Notes under the pieces: model-generated | What the model was told of the DNA's origin: nothing | Seen by the model: the letters and a program-made list of their open reading frames with translations, nothing else | Database searches by the model: none | Made by a program: the position numbers and the translations under genes | From: Thalassoglobus neptunius | GTDB lineage: Bacteria; Planctomycetota; Planctomycetia; Planctomycetales; Planctomycetaceae | Assembly (NCBI RefSeq): GCF_007859735.1 | Contig: NZ_SIHI01000001.1 | Location: 1,322,251-1,386,250, forward strand | Length of the DNA: 64,000 bases | Reading direction: 5' to 3' | Part shown: in pieces, positions 53,127 through 62,703 of the stretch | How the letters are laid out: every line of letters begins with the position of its first letter | Numbering within the stretch: the first letter of the stretch is position 1

Positions 53127-54833
53127 TCAGAATCCGGCGGCAGCAGCTCCCGGTCGACGGTGATCGACTCCGGTTTGAAGCCCTTCGTTCTCCGGATCAA
53201 CGACGATGATTTGTGCTGAGCCCTGAGCCCCTGCCTCGTCGAGAACGTGGCCTCTTTCGAGGAGTATGTTGAGCGTGTCCGGAGAGAAACCGTTTCGTTC
53301 GTATCGAATCCGGTCAGGCAGCCACTGTTGATGAATGCGTCCGTAGTTGACCGCGTCTTGAGCATTCATTTCGTGATCGATCACATTGACGATTGTCTGC
53401 AAAACCGTGTTGATGATTGTCCGACCACCGGGGCTTCCGGTGACCATCAAGAGTTCGCCGTTTCGTTCCACAATCGTGGGAGTCATGCTGGAAAGCATTC
53501 GTTTTCCCGGGGCTGTCAGATTCGCCGGGGTTCCGATCTGTCCGGCGAGAGTTGTTACTCCTTCGACTGGATTGAAGTCGCCCATTTCGTTGTTCAGAAG
53601 GAAACCTCCACCGGAAACGACAATTCCAGAGCCGTAGCTGTATTCCAGAGTTGTCGTCAGTGCGACAGCATTCCGCTCGCCATCGACGACCGACAGGTGA
53701 GTTGTTTCTGGACTCTCGTGCAGCTGTTGAATCTGTTCGATTTCAGAGATACCCGCTTGATCCGGGGCAATCTTTAAGTGCTGTTCTTTGGCATATTGCT
53801 TCGAGATCAACAAATCGATCGGCTGGTCAGCGACGAAGTCGGGATCGCCCAAATGACGTGCGCGATCGAGGTACGAAAGTCGCATCGACTCCGCCATCCA
53901 GTGCAGCGAATTGGCTGAGCCGGCCCCGAACTCTCTCAGATTGACGTTTTCGAGGATGTTTAACATCTGAATCAACGTCACCCCGCCTGAACTGGGGGGC
54001 GGCATTGAGATGATCTTGTGTCCTCGATAGTCGCCGGTGACCGGAGATCGTTGTATCGGTCGATAGGCTTTCAGGTCCTCATGGTCGATCAGGCCACCCA
54101 TTGCCTTCATTTGTTTCACAATCAGATCGGCCGTTTTTCCCTCGTAAAAGCCGGCAGGACCTTTGAGTGCAATTCGCTCCAGCGACTTTGCGAGGTCCTT
54201 TTGAACGAGCCGGTCGCCTACCACGAACAACTTGCCGTTGTTGGTGAACTGATCTAAAGCAGCTTCTGAAATCTTGAAGCGGTCGTGTGATCCCGCCAAT
54301 GATTGCGCGAGGCCGGGAGTGACTTCGAAGCCTTGCTCGGCGAGTTCGATGGCAGGTTCGACAAGCCGTTTCCATGGCAGTTTTCCGTGTTCAGTCCAGG
54401 CGAGGTGAAGTCCTGCCACAGATCCGGGAACGCCAACTGCAAGAGCGCTCGAGTGATGGCGATTTCGATCGTAGTTCCCGTCTTCGTCGATCCACATTTC
54501 TGCAGTTGCACCGCGAGGAGCCACCTCTCGAAAGTCGTAAGTTGTCGTCGACCCGTCAGCGCCGCGATAAACGAGAAACCCTCCGCCTCCAATGTTTCCA
54601 GCTGCGGGATGTGTGACGGCAAGTGCGAATGCACTCGCAACAGCTGCGTCGATGGCGTTTCCCCCATCTCGCATGACATCTCTTCCGACTTGTGATGCCA
54701 GTTCACTTTGAGTGACCACCGCACAATTCGGAAACCGTTCCGGGATGCTTCCCGCGGAAAGCGACGTGCTTGAACAGACAACAACCAGAAGTGTGCTGAG
54801 GAGAGTTGTTAAGTGGTGTCTCGGAAAGACCAT
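53127..54833 (-). CDS. ggt: Gamma-glutamyltransferase, periplasmic
   Basis: A 568-residue Ntn-hydrolase precursor. The signal peptide covers residues 1 to about 28. The large-subunit pattern SQVGRDVMRDGGNAIDAAVASAFALAV and GNIGGGGFLVYR is clear, and the self-cleavage site precedes Thr377 in TTHLSVVD, which becomes the catalytic N-terminus of the small subunit. SGGGFLLNNEMGDF and TGSPGGRTIINTVLQ complete the active site. It hydrolyses or transfers the gamma-glutamyl group of glutathione and related peptides. I start at ATG 54833, not the longer frame from 54968, which would precede the signal peptide with charged sequence. Confidence 0.95.
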   Translation of the reverse strand: MVFPRHHLTTLLSTLLVVVCSSTSLSAGSIPERFPNCAVVTQSELASQVGRDVMRDGGNAIDAAVASAFALAVTHPAAGNIGGGGFLVYRGADGSTTTYDFREVAPRGATAEMWIDEDGNYDRNRHHSSALAVGVPGSVAGLHLAWTEHGKLPWKRLVEPAIELAEQGFEVTPGLAQSLAGSHDRFKISEAALDQFTNNGKLFVVGDRLVQKDLAKSLERIALKGPAGFYEGKTADLIVKQMKAMGGLIDHEDLKAYRPIQRSPVTGDYRGHKIISMPPPSSGGVTLIQMLNILENVNLREFGAGSANSLHWMAESMRLSYLDRARHLGDPDFVADQPIDLLISKQYAKEQHLKIAPDQAGISEIEQIQQLHESPETTHLSVVDGERNAVALTTTLEYSYGSGIVVSGGGFLLNNEMGDFNPVEGVTTLAGQIGTPANLTAPGKRMLSSMTPTIVERNGELLMVTGSPGGRTIINTVLQTIVNVIDHEMNAQDAVNYGRIHQQWLPDRIRYERNGFSPDTLNILLERGHVLDEAGAQGSAQIIVVDPENEGLQTGVDHRRPGAAAAGF

Positions 54834-54847
54834 CTCTTGCTTCCGGT

Positions 54848-55957
54848 TTAAGTCGATGGAGAATCTTCGATAACCACTCGAAGCGTTTTTAAGAGACTCT
54901 GAATTTCTTCGTCCGTGCCCACGGTGATCCGCAATCCGTCGAGTTTTCCATCGGGATATCGGTCGCACGGCTCAATTCCACCGGGGAACTGCATGAATCG
55001 AATCAGGACTTTTCGAGCTTTGAGCTCTTCGTAAATTGTTTGATGTTTGAGTACCGGGTGCGTCGCCCATACGAAATTGGCATCACTTGGAACGACATCA
55101 AAGCCCGACTCTGACAGTTCCGATGCGAGTTGTGCACGTGTGTTGAGGATCTTGTTTCTGTTGGCAAGCATCCAGTCTTGATCAAGCAGCGCAGCTTCAG
55201 CAGCTGCCAATGCAATCATATCGCAGTTGTAGCTGTCTTTGACTTTTCGCATTCCGCGAATCATGTCGGGCTGAGCGATACAAAAGCCGAAGCGCAACCC
55301 GGCGAGGCTGTAGGACTTGCTGAGAGTTTTGGTCACAACGACCTGACTGCCAACTTCGGAACGGAGAAGCTCCATGCGATGCGGATTGGCAGCGAAGTCG
55401 CCGTATGCTTCATCGTGAACCAAAACTCCATTCGGGGGAACGAGTTTCTGGATACAGTCCAGCGACCAGGAATTCCCGGAGGGAGAATTTGGATTGGGAA
55501 GAAACAGCAATTTCGCTTGTTCGATGAGCGGTCGATTTCGCTGTAAATCCCAGGACCAGTCTCCGTTGAGTTGCAGCCGCGCCCGCCGGGTTCCCTGAAT
55601 TTCGGCGAGCGTTTCGTAAAGGACGTAACTCGGATACGGGTAAGCAATCAAATCGTTCTTGTCGGCAAACGCTCGAACAAGAATCGTCAGGTTTTCGTCA
55701 CTGCCGTTCGCGGGGAGAATCCAGTCGGGATCGACTCCGTAAACGTCCGCCGCCGCTTGGCAGAACTTCCGTCCCAATGGATCGGGATAGACATTCAGCC
55801 GACCCTCTAATGCTTGCTTGATCGCTGCAACCACTTGTGGAGACGGAGGATATGGGTTTTCGTTCGTGTTGAGTTTGACCCATCCAGATTCTTGAGGTTG
55901 TTCTCCAGGGGTGTAACCAGCAAGGGCTTCAACATCGGGCCGGAACAGTGACGTCAT
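54848..55957 (-). CDS. hisC: Histidinol-phosphate aminotransferase
   Basis: A 369-residue fold-type I PLP enzyme. KLNTNENPYPPSPQV opens the HisC pattern, GSDENLTILVRAF marks the phosphate site, LFLPNPNSPSG and VHDEAYGDF contact PLP, and Lys214 in TLSKSYSLAGLRFG is the Schiff-base lysine. It converts imidazole-acetol phosphate to histidinol phosphate in histidine synthesis. No other his gene is nearby; isolated hisC-like genes can also serve aromatic amino acids. The ggt gene follows 14 bp downstream on the same strand, so the two may be co-transcribed. Confidence 0.93.
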   Translation of the reverse strand: MTSLFRPDVEALAGYTPGEQPQESGWVKLNTNENPYPPSPQVVAAIKQALEGRLNVYPDPLGRKFCQAAADVYGVDPDWILPANGSDENLTILVRAFADKNDLIAYPYPSYVLYETLAEIQGTRRARLQLNGDWSWDLQRNRPLIEQAKLLFLPNPNSPSGNSWSLDCIQKLVPPNGVLVHDEAYGDFAANPHRMELLRSEVGSQVVVTKTLSKSYSLAGLRFGFCIAQPDMIRGMRKVKDSYNCDMIALAAAEAALLDQDWMLANRNKILNTRAQLASELSESGFDVVPSDANFVWATHPVLKHQTIYEELKARKVLIRFMQFPGGIEPCDRYPDGKLDGLRITVGTDEEIQSLLKTLRVVIEDSPST

Positions 55958-56066
55958 TAAATAGTGTCTTTCACGAGAGAACTAATGGAGTGGCTGCAGA
56001 TCCGATTTCACACAATCACGGTGACTTTTGTGACCAGTTCACAGTGACCTATTGTGACGAGATCGT

Positions 56067-57434
56067 CTACTCTTGCCAGTCCTCACGCAACGTTTCGATG
56101 CGGGCTGTCAATTCTTGAACGACGTCCGGGTGTTCTTTCGCCACATTGGTCATTTCTTCCGGATCGCTTTGGAGATTCACAAGAAAGACATCATCTTCCG
56201 CGGTGAGTTCGCCTTTATTGCTTCGGTCTTGAGGATGAATGAGCAATTTCCACTGACCGGATCGCAATGCGAGTTGCGGCTTTCTTCCGCCTCCAAGTTC
56301 CCAGAACAATTCTTGGTGAGGAGATGGTCCATTCTCGAGAACAACATCGGCGATGCTTTTTCCGTCAAGATGATGGTCAACCGGTTCCACGTCGCACAAT
56401 TCAAGGATTGTCGGATACCAGTCACAACCGAAAGCCATCTGATCGCGGACTTCACCTTGAGGAATTTTCTCGGGCCAGGAAATGAAGCTGGGAACGCGAA
56501 CTCCTCCCTCAAAGAGGCATCCTTTGGCTCCGCGAAGATTTCCGGCGTTGCCTCCTCCGAAAAATGCTCGTTCTTCGGTTGAGTGTCCGTGGTCAGATTG
56601 CAGAATCACAATCGTGTTCTCTCTCAATCCTTGCTGATCGAGAAAATCAATCACTTCGCCGACTTTCTCATCCATCGTGGAGACGAACTCTGCGTACATT
56701 CGCCTCGGGGCGGGCAGATCCTGATAGACCTCTCTCCATCGCTCGGTTCCCTGCATCGGGTAATGAGGGACATTGATCGCCCAATACAGAAAGAATGGTT
56801 GATCCGATTCCTGGCTGATGAAGTTTTTGCACTCGCGGACCATCAGATCGGGGAAGAACTGGCCGTCCTCCCAGATTTCCTTCCCGTTTCGCCAGAGATC
56901 ATGGCGATTCGGACCCACCCAGTAGAAGAAGTGCGAGTAGTTGTCGATGCATCCGCCCATGTGGCCGTACGACGAGTCAAAACCCTGACCGTTTGGCATC
57001 GTGGCTTCATCATAACCGAGGTGCCATTTCCCAACGTGACCAGTTCGATAACCGGCAGCCTTGAGTGCTTCGGCAATAGTCACTTCACTCGCTGGCATCC
57101 CCGCATGTCCGTGGCTCGATGAGACGTTTCCGGGAACACCGGCCCGGGCAGGAAAACGTCCGGTCATCAGCCCGGCTCGTGAAGCGGAACAGATCGCCGA
57201 CGGAGAATACATATGGGTGAAACGGACTCCGGTTTCTGCAAGCAGATCCTGAGTAGGAGTGACGAGGTCTTCTGAACCGTAACAATTCGCGTCAAAGGTC
57301 CCCTGATCGTCTGTGTAAATGAGCACGACGTTGGGAGCTTCTGCACTCACGAATTGGGGAATCAATCCCCAAAGCCCAAGAATTCCAACGCGAACGATGA
57401 GCGATTTCCATTGCATTGAGAACATACGAGCCAT
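56067..57434 (-). CDS. Secreted type I sulfatase (CxAxR-type)
   Basis: A 455-residue sulfatase. Signal peptide to about residue 31; PNVVLIYTDDQG starts the catalytic domain, and Cys82 in ICSASRAGLMTGR is the formylglycine site, with Ala replacing Pro in C-x-[PA]-x-R, an accepted variant. GHVGKWHLGYD and LQSDHGHSTEERAFFGGGNAG give the remaining ligands. It belongs with the N-acetylgalactosamine-6-sulfatase-like group by length and order. The ATG at 57434 is preferred to a TTG at 57464. hisC follows on the same strand after 109 bp. Confidence 0.93.
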   Translation of the reverse strand: MARMFSMQWKSLIVRVGILGLWGLIPQFVSAEAPNVVLIYTDDQGTFDANCYGSEDLVTPTQDLLAETGVRFTHMYSPSAICSASRAGLMTGRFPARAGVPGNVSSSHGHAGMPASEVTIAEALKAAGYRTGHVGKWHLGYDEATMPNGQGFDSSYGHMGGCIDNYSHFFYWVGPNRHDLWRNGKEIWEDGQFFPDLMVRECKNFISQESDQPFFLYWAINVPHYPMQGTERWREVYQDLPAPRRMYAEFVSTMDEKVGEVIDFLDQQGLRENTIVILQSDHGHSTEERAFFGGGNAGNLRGAKGCLFEGGVRVPSFISWPEKIPQGEVRDQMAFGCDWYPTILELCDVEPVDHHLDGKSIADVVLENGPSPHQELFWELGGGRKPQLALRSGQWKLLIHPQDRSNKGELTAEDDVFLVNLQSDPEEMTNVAKEHPDVVQELTARIETLREDWQE

Positions 57435-57736
57435 TTCTGTTCTGTGGTGTTTATCGAGAATCAATTTCTTCCGCGATCAGAGCTTTGCCCGACTTGGGCT
57501 GAGTTCACTTCCCTTTCAAATGTTTTGAAAGATGCAAATTGTCAGACGCAGTGTGAAACGCAAATTGGATGGTTGGAGAATGAGTCGGTGGGATCGAGCG
57601 ACAAACACAATCAATGAGGGACGCTTGAGAAAAGCAAGGTGCTCAAAGTTGTGTGGACGCTTGGTCGATGACTCTCAATTGGTTGTCGGTCAGGAAGGAA
57701 GTTTTTCAAGGCAGGAAAGATGCCTGTTCCGTAAAG

Positions 57737-57765
57737 GAGGCCACTTCCCGACATGAAGCGGCCTC
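57737..57765 (-). terminator. Hairpin downstream of lipoprotein gene
   Basis: GAGGCC-A-CTTC and GAAG-C-GGCCTC form a 10-bp stem with one mismatch. On the minus strand only a weak CTTTAC tract follows, so termination is possible but not certain. Confidence 0.4.
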
Positions 57766-57768
57766 GCC

Positions 57769-57870
57769 AGAGCAAGTTGCTCTTTCCTGTGCACTCGCTT
57801 GCGCTGTCTCATCAGTTCAAACGCTGAGTTTGCTCGTGCGAGTGAGTGCAAACCAAATCAAAACGTGCTC
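57769..57870 (+). repeat. Dispersed intergenic repeat, copy C
   Basis: agagcaagttgctcttt, gcactcgcttg and cgctgagtttgctcgtgcga-gtgagtgcaaaccaaatc follow one another exactly as in copy B (23401-23497). GCACTCGC at the left and GCGAGTGAGTGC at the right make the unit imperfectly palindromic. It ends at the 3' end of the lipoprotein gene. Confidence 0.8.
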
Positions 57871-57878
57871 TCGTGTGC

Positions 57879-60026
57879 TCACTCCGTGGATGAGACTTGG
57901 GCGTCTTCCGTTGCATTGTCGGGGATCTGAACGACGAGAATTTCGACGACGAATTCTCCTCCGGAACTGCCCTGCTGTCCTCCTCCGTAGCCTCCGTCGT
58001 AGTTGGAGGAATCATCGTATCCGCCGGGGCTTTGAGGATTCGCGGGACCATTTTGAGCGGACTTCTGAATCAAGTCAGCAATCTTTCCGCGGGCCTTATT
58101 TCGTGAGAGGAGAACATCAACGCTTTGGAGATCGTCTGACTTTCGGTCCTTCTTCACTCCCGCGTCGAGCCACATTCCGTTGCCGTTGAGAATCGTCCGG
58201 ACTTCTTCTCCGCGAACAGCGTTGCGATAGTGCTGAACCGTTGTGTTGTTCAATTCAGAGGACTCGATGCGAACGTAATTGACGATCGTCTTTTCAAGCG
58301 GAGCGAGTTCGCTCGAATCGCTTCCAGCAACTGGGATTTCGAAACGATGCGATGCTGTCACTTCAGCATTGCGATGGAGTTCCAGTGGAATTTCTGCTGG
58401 CTGAAAAGGAACGGCGTTCTCGGTGGTCGCGGCGAGTTTCATCCGATCCATCAGGCCGATCAGACTCTGTTCGCTGGCATCCAGCCAGGCATAGCCCGCT
58501 TCAATTCTTGCCTCACGCTCCGGATCCGGTTCATCCTTCTTGCGAGGTCGGAATGCGGACTGGCGATTGTTGGCCTGCCCTGCTCTTGGGTTTGCTTCCG
58601 GTCGTTCTTCCCGTGTCTGTGCTTTCGTCAGCAAGTGGATTGCCGGATCGTGCAGATGTTTTTCGAATGCTTCCTGAGCAAGTAGAACTGCCGGAGACTT
58701 CAGGTTGTGATCTGCGAAGAAGCTTCGGAGTGCATCACGCGTTTGGACAGCGGGGATTTGTGCGGCGAGCAACAGTGCGTCGGTCGACTCGGGGTTCTTC
58801 TCCATGTTCTGAGCAGCGAACTGCACGAACTCTGGGGTCCAAAGGTAAGTCACAATCGACTCGGCGTCCTTTTGCGAGAGCGGGATCGACTCCACTTCAA
58901 TCGGCTCAGCTTTGACCTGCGGTCGAGGAGTTTGAGCCATCATGGGCTGGCCACCATCCGGGTTGTAGCCACTGTCGTATCCGGAGTCGTCATCGTCATC
59001 GTAATCGTTGTAGCTGTTGTACGGCGAGGATTGTGTGGACTCCACGGGATCTTGCGGGACACCGACGAGTGCGTCGATCGCCGAGATCGCAAGACCGATG
59101 TGCAGAGCAACTGCTCGGTCCGCAAACGGGGAAGCTGCTGCCGAATCGGCTTGAGTGAGCGCCGTCCACAGAAGCTGGCGTGTCGGATTGTTCGGGTGAG
59201 GAATATTGCGAAGCAAAGCGTTCGTGGCGATCTTTTCGGACTCGCCTTCTTCAAGCCCTAATTCCGTGGTCCCGCTAAAGACATTCTGAATGACGGCGTA
59301 AGCTTCTTTTGTTCCGTTCTGGGCCAGCAAGTCGATGAGCGAAGCGGCGATTTGAGATTTGGGGCTCGCCTGTTGACGTCCCCGATTCTGGTAGCCGTAG
59401 CCTCCATCGTAATCATCGTCTCCGTCATACCCTCCCGGGTATCCGCTGTTCCCTCCGGAATTGGTTTCCGGTTCAGCTGTCAGTGCGGCGATCCACAATT
59501 CGAATTGTTTGACTGCTTCCGCGCCAGCAGGCTGAGTCTTTGAGAATGTTTCAAAGACCGGAATGACTTTCACGTCACCTTCAGCGATTGCCTCGGTGAC
59601 TTGTTCGGGAGTCCATTCTGCGACATTTTCCGGACGAGGCGGTTTTCGAGGTTGGCTCCCGGGATAACTTCCTCCGTCGTAACCGGGATTGTAGCCGTTG
59701 TCGTCATCATCATCGTCGTCGTCGCTTGAGTAGCCAGGATTGTAGCTCCCTCCGGAGTCTCCATGTTCTCCGCCTCCAGGAGGGCCACCGGCAGACGCCA
59801 TTTCGTTTGACTGGGGTGATTCTTCACTCTCTCCGGGCGCGTTGGCGGGAGATTCTTCCGACACACTTTCGCGACTGCTGGAAGTGTCCGCTGGTGTCGA
59901 GTTTGATGCAGCTGCGTCGTCCGCACCGTCACCTCCTCCACATCCGACTGCCACGACACATGCCAAGCCGAGGGCGATTAAAAGATGCGATGACAATTTC
60001 TGATGCTCTCGCTGATGCTCTGACAT
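57879..60026 (-). CDS. Large low-complexity lipoprotein (Gly/Tyr/Asp-rich)
   Basis: A 715-residue protein that I do not recognise. Signal peptide with lipobox AVGC (Cys29), then a Ser/Glu/Ala-rich linker and tracts rich in Gly, Tyr, Asn, Pro and Asp, including eight consecutive Asp followed by NGYNPGYDGGSYPG; similar tracts recur near residues 200, 355 and 680. Between them lie helical stretches (ASLIDLLAQNGTKEAYAVIQN, ALLRNIPHPNNPTRQLLWTAL) that look like HEAT-type repeats. A C-terminal domain may be beta-rich (EIPVAGSDSSELAPLEKTIVNYVRI). I start at ATG 60026. Asp-rich tracts could bind calcium; that is inference. Confidence 0.7.
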   Translation of the reverse strand: MSEHQREHQKLSSHLLIALGLACVVAVGCGGGDGADDAAASNSTPADTSSSRESVSEESPANAPGESEESPQSNEMASAGGPPGGGEHGDSGGSYNPGYSSDDDDDDDDNGYNPGYDGGSYPGSQPRKPPRPENVAEWTPEQVTEAIAEGDVKVIPVFETFSKTQPAGAEAVKQFELWIAALTAEPETNSGGNSGYPGGYDGDDDYDGGYGYQNRGRQQASPKSQIAASLIDLLAQNGTKEAYAVIQNVFSGTTELGLEEGESEKIATNALLRNIPHPNNPTRQLLWTALTQADSAAASPFADRAVALHIGLAISAIDALVGVPQDPVESTQSSPYNSYNDYDDDDDSGYDSGYNPDGGQPMMAQTPRPQVKAEPIEVESIPLSQKDAESIVTYLWTPEFVQFAAQNMEKNPESTDALLLAAQIPAVQTRDALRSFFADHNLKSPAVLLAQEAFEKHLHDPAIHLLTKAQTREERPEANPRAGQANNRQSAFRPRKKDEPDPEREARIEAGYAWLDASEQSLIGLMDRMKLAATTENAVPFQPAEIPLELHRNAEVTASHRFEIPVAGSDSSELAPLEKTIVNYVRIESSELNNTTVQHYRNAVRGEEVRTILNGNGMWLDAGVKKDRKSDDLQSVDVLLSRNKARGKIADLIQKSAQNGPANPQSPGGYDDSSNYDGGYGGGQQGSSGGEFVVEILVVQIPDNATEDAQVSSTE

Positions 60027-60289
60027 TCTCTGTGTTCTCCACATCGTCGAACGCTGCGACCAAAACTTCGCTGCTACCCTGAAAGCCACATTCTCTGCCG
60101 ATTGAAGCGGCAGGAATCACTCGGGCCCAGTTTCGCATTTCAACTGTGGAAAAACCAGTCTAATTGATCTTCATTGATCCGTTTCATTCAAGCACGCATC
60201 GCTGCTTCCTTCTCTGAAAGCAGACCGACAGAGTGGCTCGCGCGAAGGAGAGCAATTGATTCCGAGTTGTGTTCGAGAAGATTCAACGA

Positions 60290-61522
60290 TCACTGACAGA
60301 TTGTGAAGACTTTTTGTGCACTCTCGATGACCGCGATGGAATCGTCACTTTGAATGAGCTTTTGCACTTCCTCATCGCTTTCGAGAGGGATCATGAACAG
60401 CTCTTCCACCACATGAGATGGCAATTCGCTGCGAAGATAGACATTCGCCCAGTCTGCGACTTTGGCCAGTTGAATCGCTGTCTGATACCCCTTGGGGCGG
60501 TTGCTTTCGAGCACTTGAACTGCTTCTTCCGGCGTTCGGGCCTGACGCATCACTTCGATCGCTTCAGTCAGCTTCTGGTCGAGTTGCGTCAAGACGACGA
60601 TTCGTCCTTCTCGGTCAACAATCCGGCGGGCTGAATTGACTGCTTCGGCAACCTGATCCCAATCCTGACCGGCGGGACCGGACTCGATGGCGATGAGGAC
60701 CATCTCCACGCGTTGGTCCAGTTCAACGACGCACGTCTCGAAAAGTTCCTTGCGAGCCGTTCTTGCGACGGCATCACTGGCCCCTGCAAAGACAGCCTGA
60801 ATTGCGTCTCCATGACCGGGAATGACGCTCACGACAAACTGCATTCCCAGCAGCCAACCCACTTCGTCGGCGAGTTGCCGCAACGGTCGTTGATCTTGAG
60901 GGGTGAGTTCGTCGTGTCCCTGCCCGACTGCCTGCTCGATGGCTTCCGAGTTCGATAAGGCGGGATACAGGACTCCTGATTCCCCGCGAAAACCCATCAG
61001 TGGATCAAAACCCGCAACGCCGACGGCAATCACGAAGTCTGAATGGACAATTCTGCTTGCAAGGTAAATTCGTTGTCCGCCGGTCGATGACGCCAGATAC
61101 GCGATGTCCTCTTCCGATTGAGGATCGTGGCGGACCCACTCGATTTTCGATCGCGGATCGGGCGCAAGCAGAACGCGAGGATCGTTCACCTCCAATCCGG
61201 AGCGAGCGGCCGCCTGAAGGATGGTGACGTCTTCTGGCAACACTCCGGATTTTGACAACTCCTTCCAGAGGATGGCGATGATCGCATCTGCCCTGGGAGT
61301 TTCGGGATCGAGGGCGATCAGGACTTTATCTCCCGGAACACAGGCTTTCTGTACCGTCGGAAAGTCGATGGGATTCGCAAGAGCATCACGGATGGCACTC
61401 GCAACGTCCCCAACATCCGGACGGGGAAGGAAGTGGAGATGCATCCGCTTTTTCAGAATCTCTCCACGAAACGAACCATTGGATCCGAATGTGCAATGCA
61501 AAGAAATCAGTTCATTACTCAT
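60290..61522 (-). CDS. LarA/DUF2088-like protein lacking cofactor residues
   Basis: A 410-residue protein with the LarA-type two-domain layout. VLIALDPETPRADA is like the LarA D-x-T-R-P strand-loop, VTILQAAARSGL replaces the LarA G-T-H-R motif, and DFVIAVGVAGFDPLMGFRGESGVLYP aligns with the G-H-x-E-P-H...S-G-G-R-K region. The Lys that anchors the nickel-pincer cofactor and the neighbouring His residues are not present (Gly, Asp and others instead). Lactate racemase activity is therefore unlikely. It may be a related racemase with different chemistry or a binding protein. It precedes the lipoprotein gene on the same strand. Confidence 0.75.
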   Translation of the reverse strand: MSNELISLHCTFGSNGSFRGEILKKRMHLHFLPRPDVGDVASAIRDALANPIDFPTVQKACVPGDKVLIALDPETPRADAIIAILWKELSKSGVLPEDVTILQAAARSGLEVNDPRVLLAPDPRSKIEWVRHDPQSEEDIAYLASSTGGQRIYLASRIVHSDFVIAVGVAGFDPLMGFRGESGVLYPALSNSEAIEQAVGQGHDELTPQDQRPLRQLADEVGWLLGMQFVVSVIPGHGDAIQAVFAGASDAVARTARKELFETCVVELDQRVEMVLIAIESGPAGQDWDQVAEAVNSARRIVDREGRIVVLTQLDQKLTEAIEVMRQARTPEEAVQVLESNRPKGYQTAIQLAKVADWANVYLRSELPSHVVEELFMIPLESDEEVQKLIQSDDSIAVIESAQKVFTICQ

Positions 61523-61859
61523 GTTGTGTTGAAGCGCCTACCGCTCTAAAAGGTTGTCTCAAAACCGCATTTGAATCGATCCGTGATGCGGAAAACAATC
61601 GAGGTGCCCGGTTTTCGGGTGTGGCCGAGGTTTCGTTTCGCGGGATTTCAATCACAACGGATTCCCTCAAACACGTAGGAAACCGTTCGGTCCGAAGGTT
61701 TCCAACGCGCGCCAATTGTTCTCCCGAAACGGTGTCATTTCCAGACAGGCAATTCGTGTCTGGAGATCGCTGCTCTCGGTTTGGCTGTCCGAACGAAAGT
61801 CTGCATTGGGTGACTGCTTTGATTCCCGTTGCCATCAATGATTATCATCTCTGTTCACT
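61523..61859. other. Divergent intergenic region, LarA-like / ECF sigma
   Basis: 337 bp. A possible stem CCGCAT/ATGCGG lies near 61566-61592. No gene and no clear ECF-type (GGAAC/GTC) promoter was seen. Confidence 0.35.
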
Positions 61860-62486
61860 ATGACTGACCGGATTTCCACTGAAAACATGACCGACGACGA
61901 ATTGATGATCCTGATCCAGGCAGGAACTCTCGATGCGTTCAACGATATCGTTGACCGTTATCAGGGGATGTTAGTCGGGTTTTTTCTGCGCAATACCCGC
62001 GACGTCCAACTTTCTGAAGATCTCGCCCAGGAAACCCTTCTGAAGGTCTATAATCAAGCGTGGGACTACTTGCCGCTCGGACGTTTTCGAGGCTGGATGT
62101 TCCGGATTGCTCGAAATCTGTTGATCGACAATGTTCGTCGTCGCACAAACGATGCTTTGGTTCAAGCTGTCAAATGGCAACCGCAAACCGAAGACAACGC
62201 CCTGAATCGGATCGCCGAGGAGATCTTTCAGCCGGAAGAACGAGTGCAGCATGTTGAGTTTGCGTCTTTGATCGACGAACTTCTCGCGGAAATCCCTGAG
62301 GATCAACGGCAGACATTTGTGCTTCATCATTATTCAGAACTGAGTCTCCCGGAGGTTTCTGAAATTATGGAGGTCCCATTGGCAACCTGTAAGAGTCGGT
62401 TGAGGCTGGCCCGGGAGAAACTCGCCGATAAACTTCATGCACGTGGAATTGGCCCGCAGGGGCTTCAAGGGTTTACGACAATCTAG
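61860..62486 (+). CDS. ECF-type RNA polymerase sigma factor
   Basis: A 208-residue sigma-70 group 4 factor. Region 2 is DAFNDIVDRYQGMLVGFFLRNT, then DLAQETLLKVYNQAWDY and FRGWMFRIARNLLIDNVRRR. Region 4 is ELLAEIPEDQRQTFVLHHYSELSLPEVSEIMEVPLATCKSRLRLAREKL, with a helix-turn-helix. It directs transcription of an unknown regulon. No anti-sigma gene follows directly; the next gene on the strand is a PspA-like protein after 217 bp. The short gap and same strand suggest a possible envelope-stress link. Confidence 0.9.
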   Translation: MTDRISTENMTDDELMILIQAGTLDAFNDIVDRYQGMLVGFFLRNTRDVQLSEDLAQETLLKVYNQAWDYLPLGRFRGWMFRIARNLLIDNVRRRTNDALVQAVKWQPQTEDNALNRIAEEIFQPEERVQHVEFASLIDELLAEIPEDQRQTFVLHHYSELSLPEVSEIMEVPLATCKSRLRLAREKLADKLHARGIGPQGLQGFTTI

Positions 62487-62703
62487 GTTCGGTCAGCGAG
62501 TTTCGATGGAATCCAACCTGTCGACGGAAAACAACCGCAAAAAACTCTCGAACAATCTCTTTACAATGTTTCACAGGCAGGCACACTGTCTATCGAATGA
62601 TCGAAATTATCTCGGAAACCGAATCAGATTGATCCGCGATGAAGACTTTGACGTTTGACAATTCACTTTGCCCATGAAAAGCGGGTGTTCGGGATACCTA
62701 AAG

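Larger units (their letters stand above)
57435..57878. other. Intergenic region with hairpin and repeat copy C
   Basis: 444 bp between two minus-strand genes. It contains the hairpin at 57737-57765 and the dispersed repeat at 57769-57870; the first 300 bp have no recognised feature. Confidence 0.5.
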
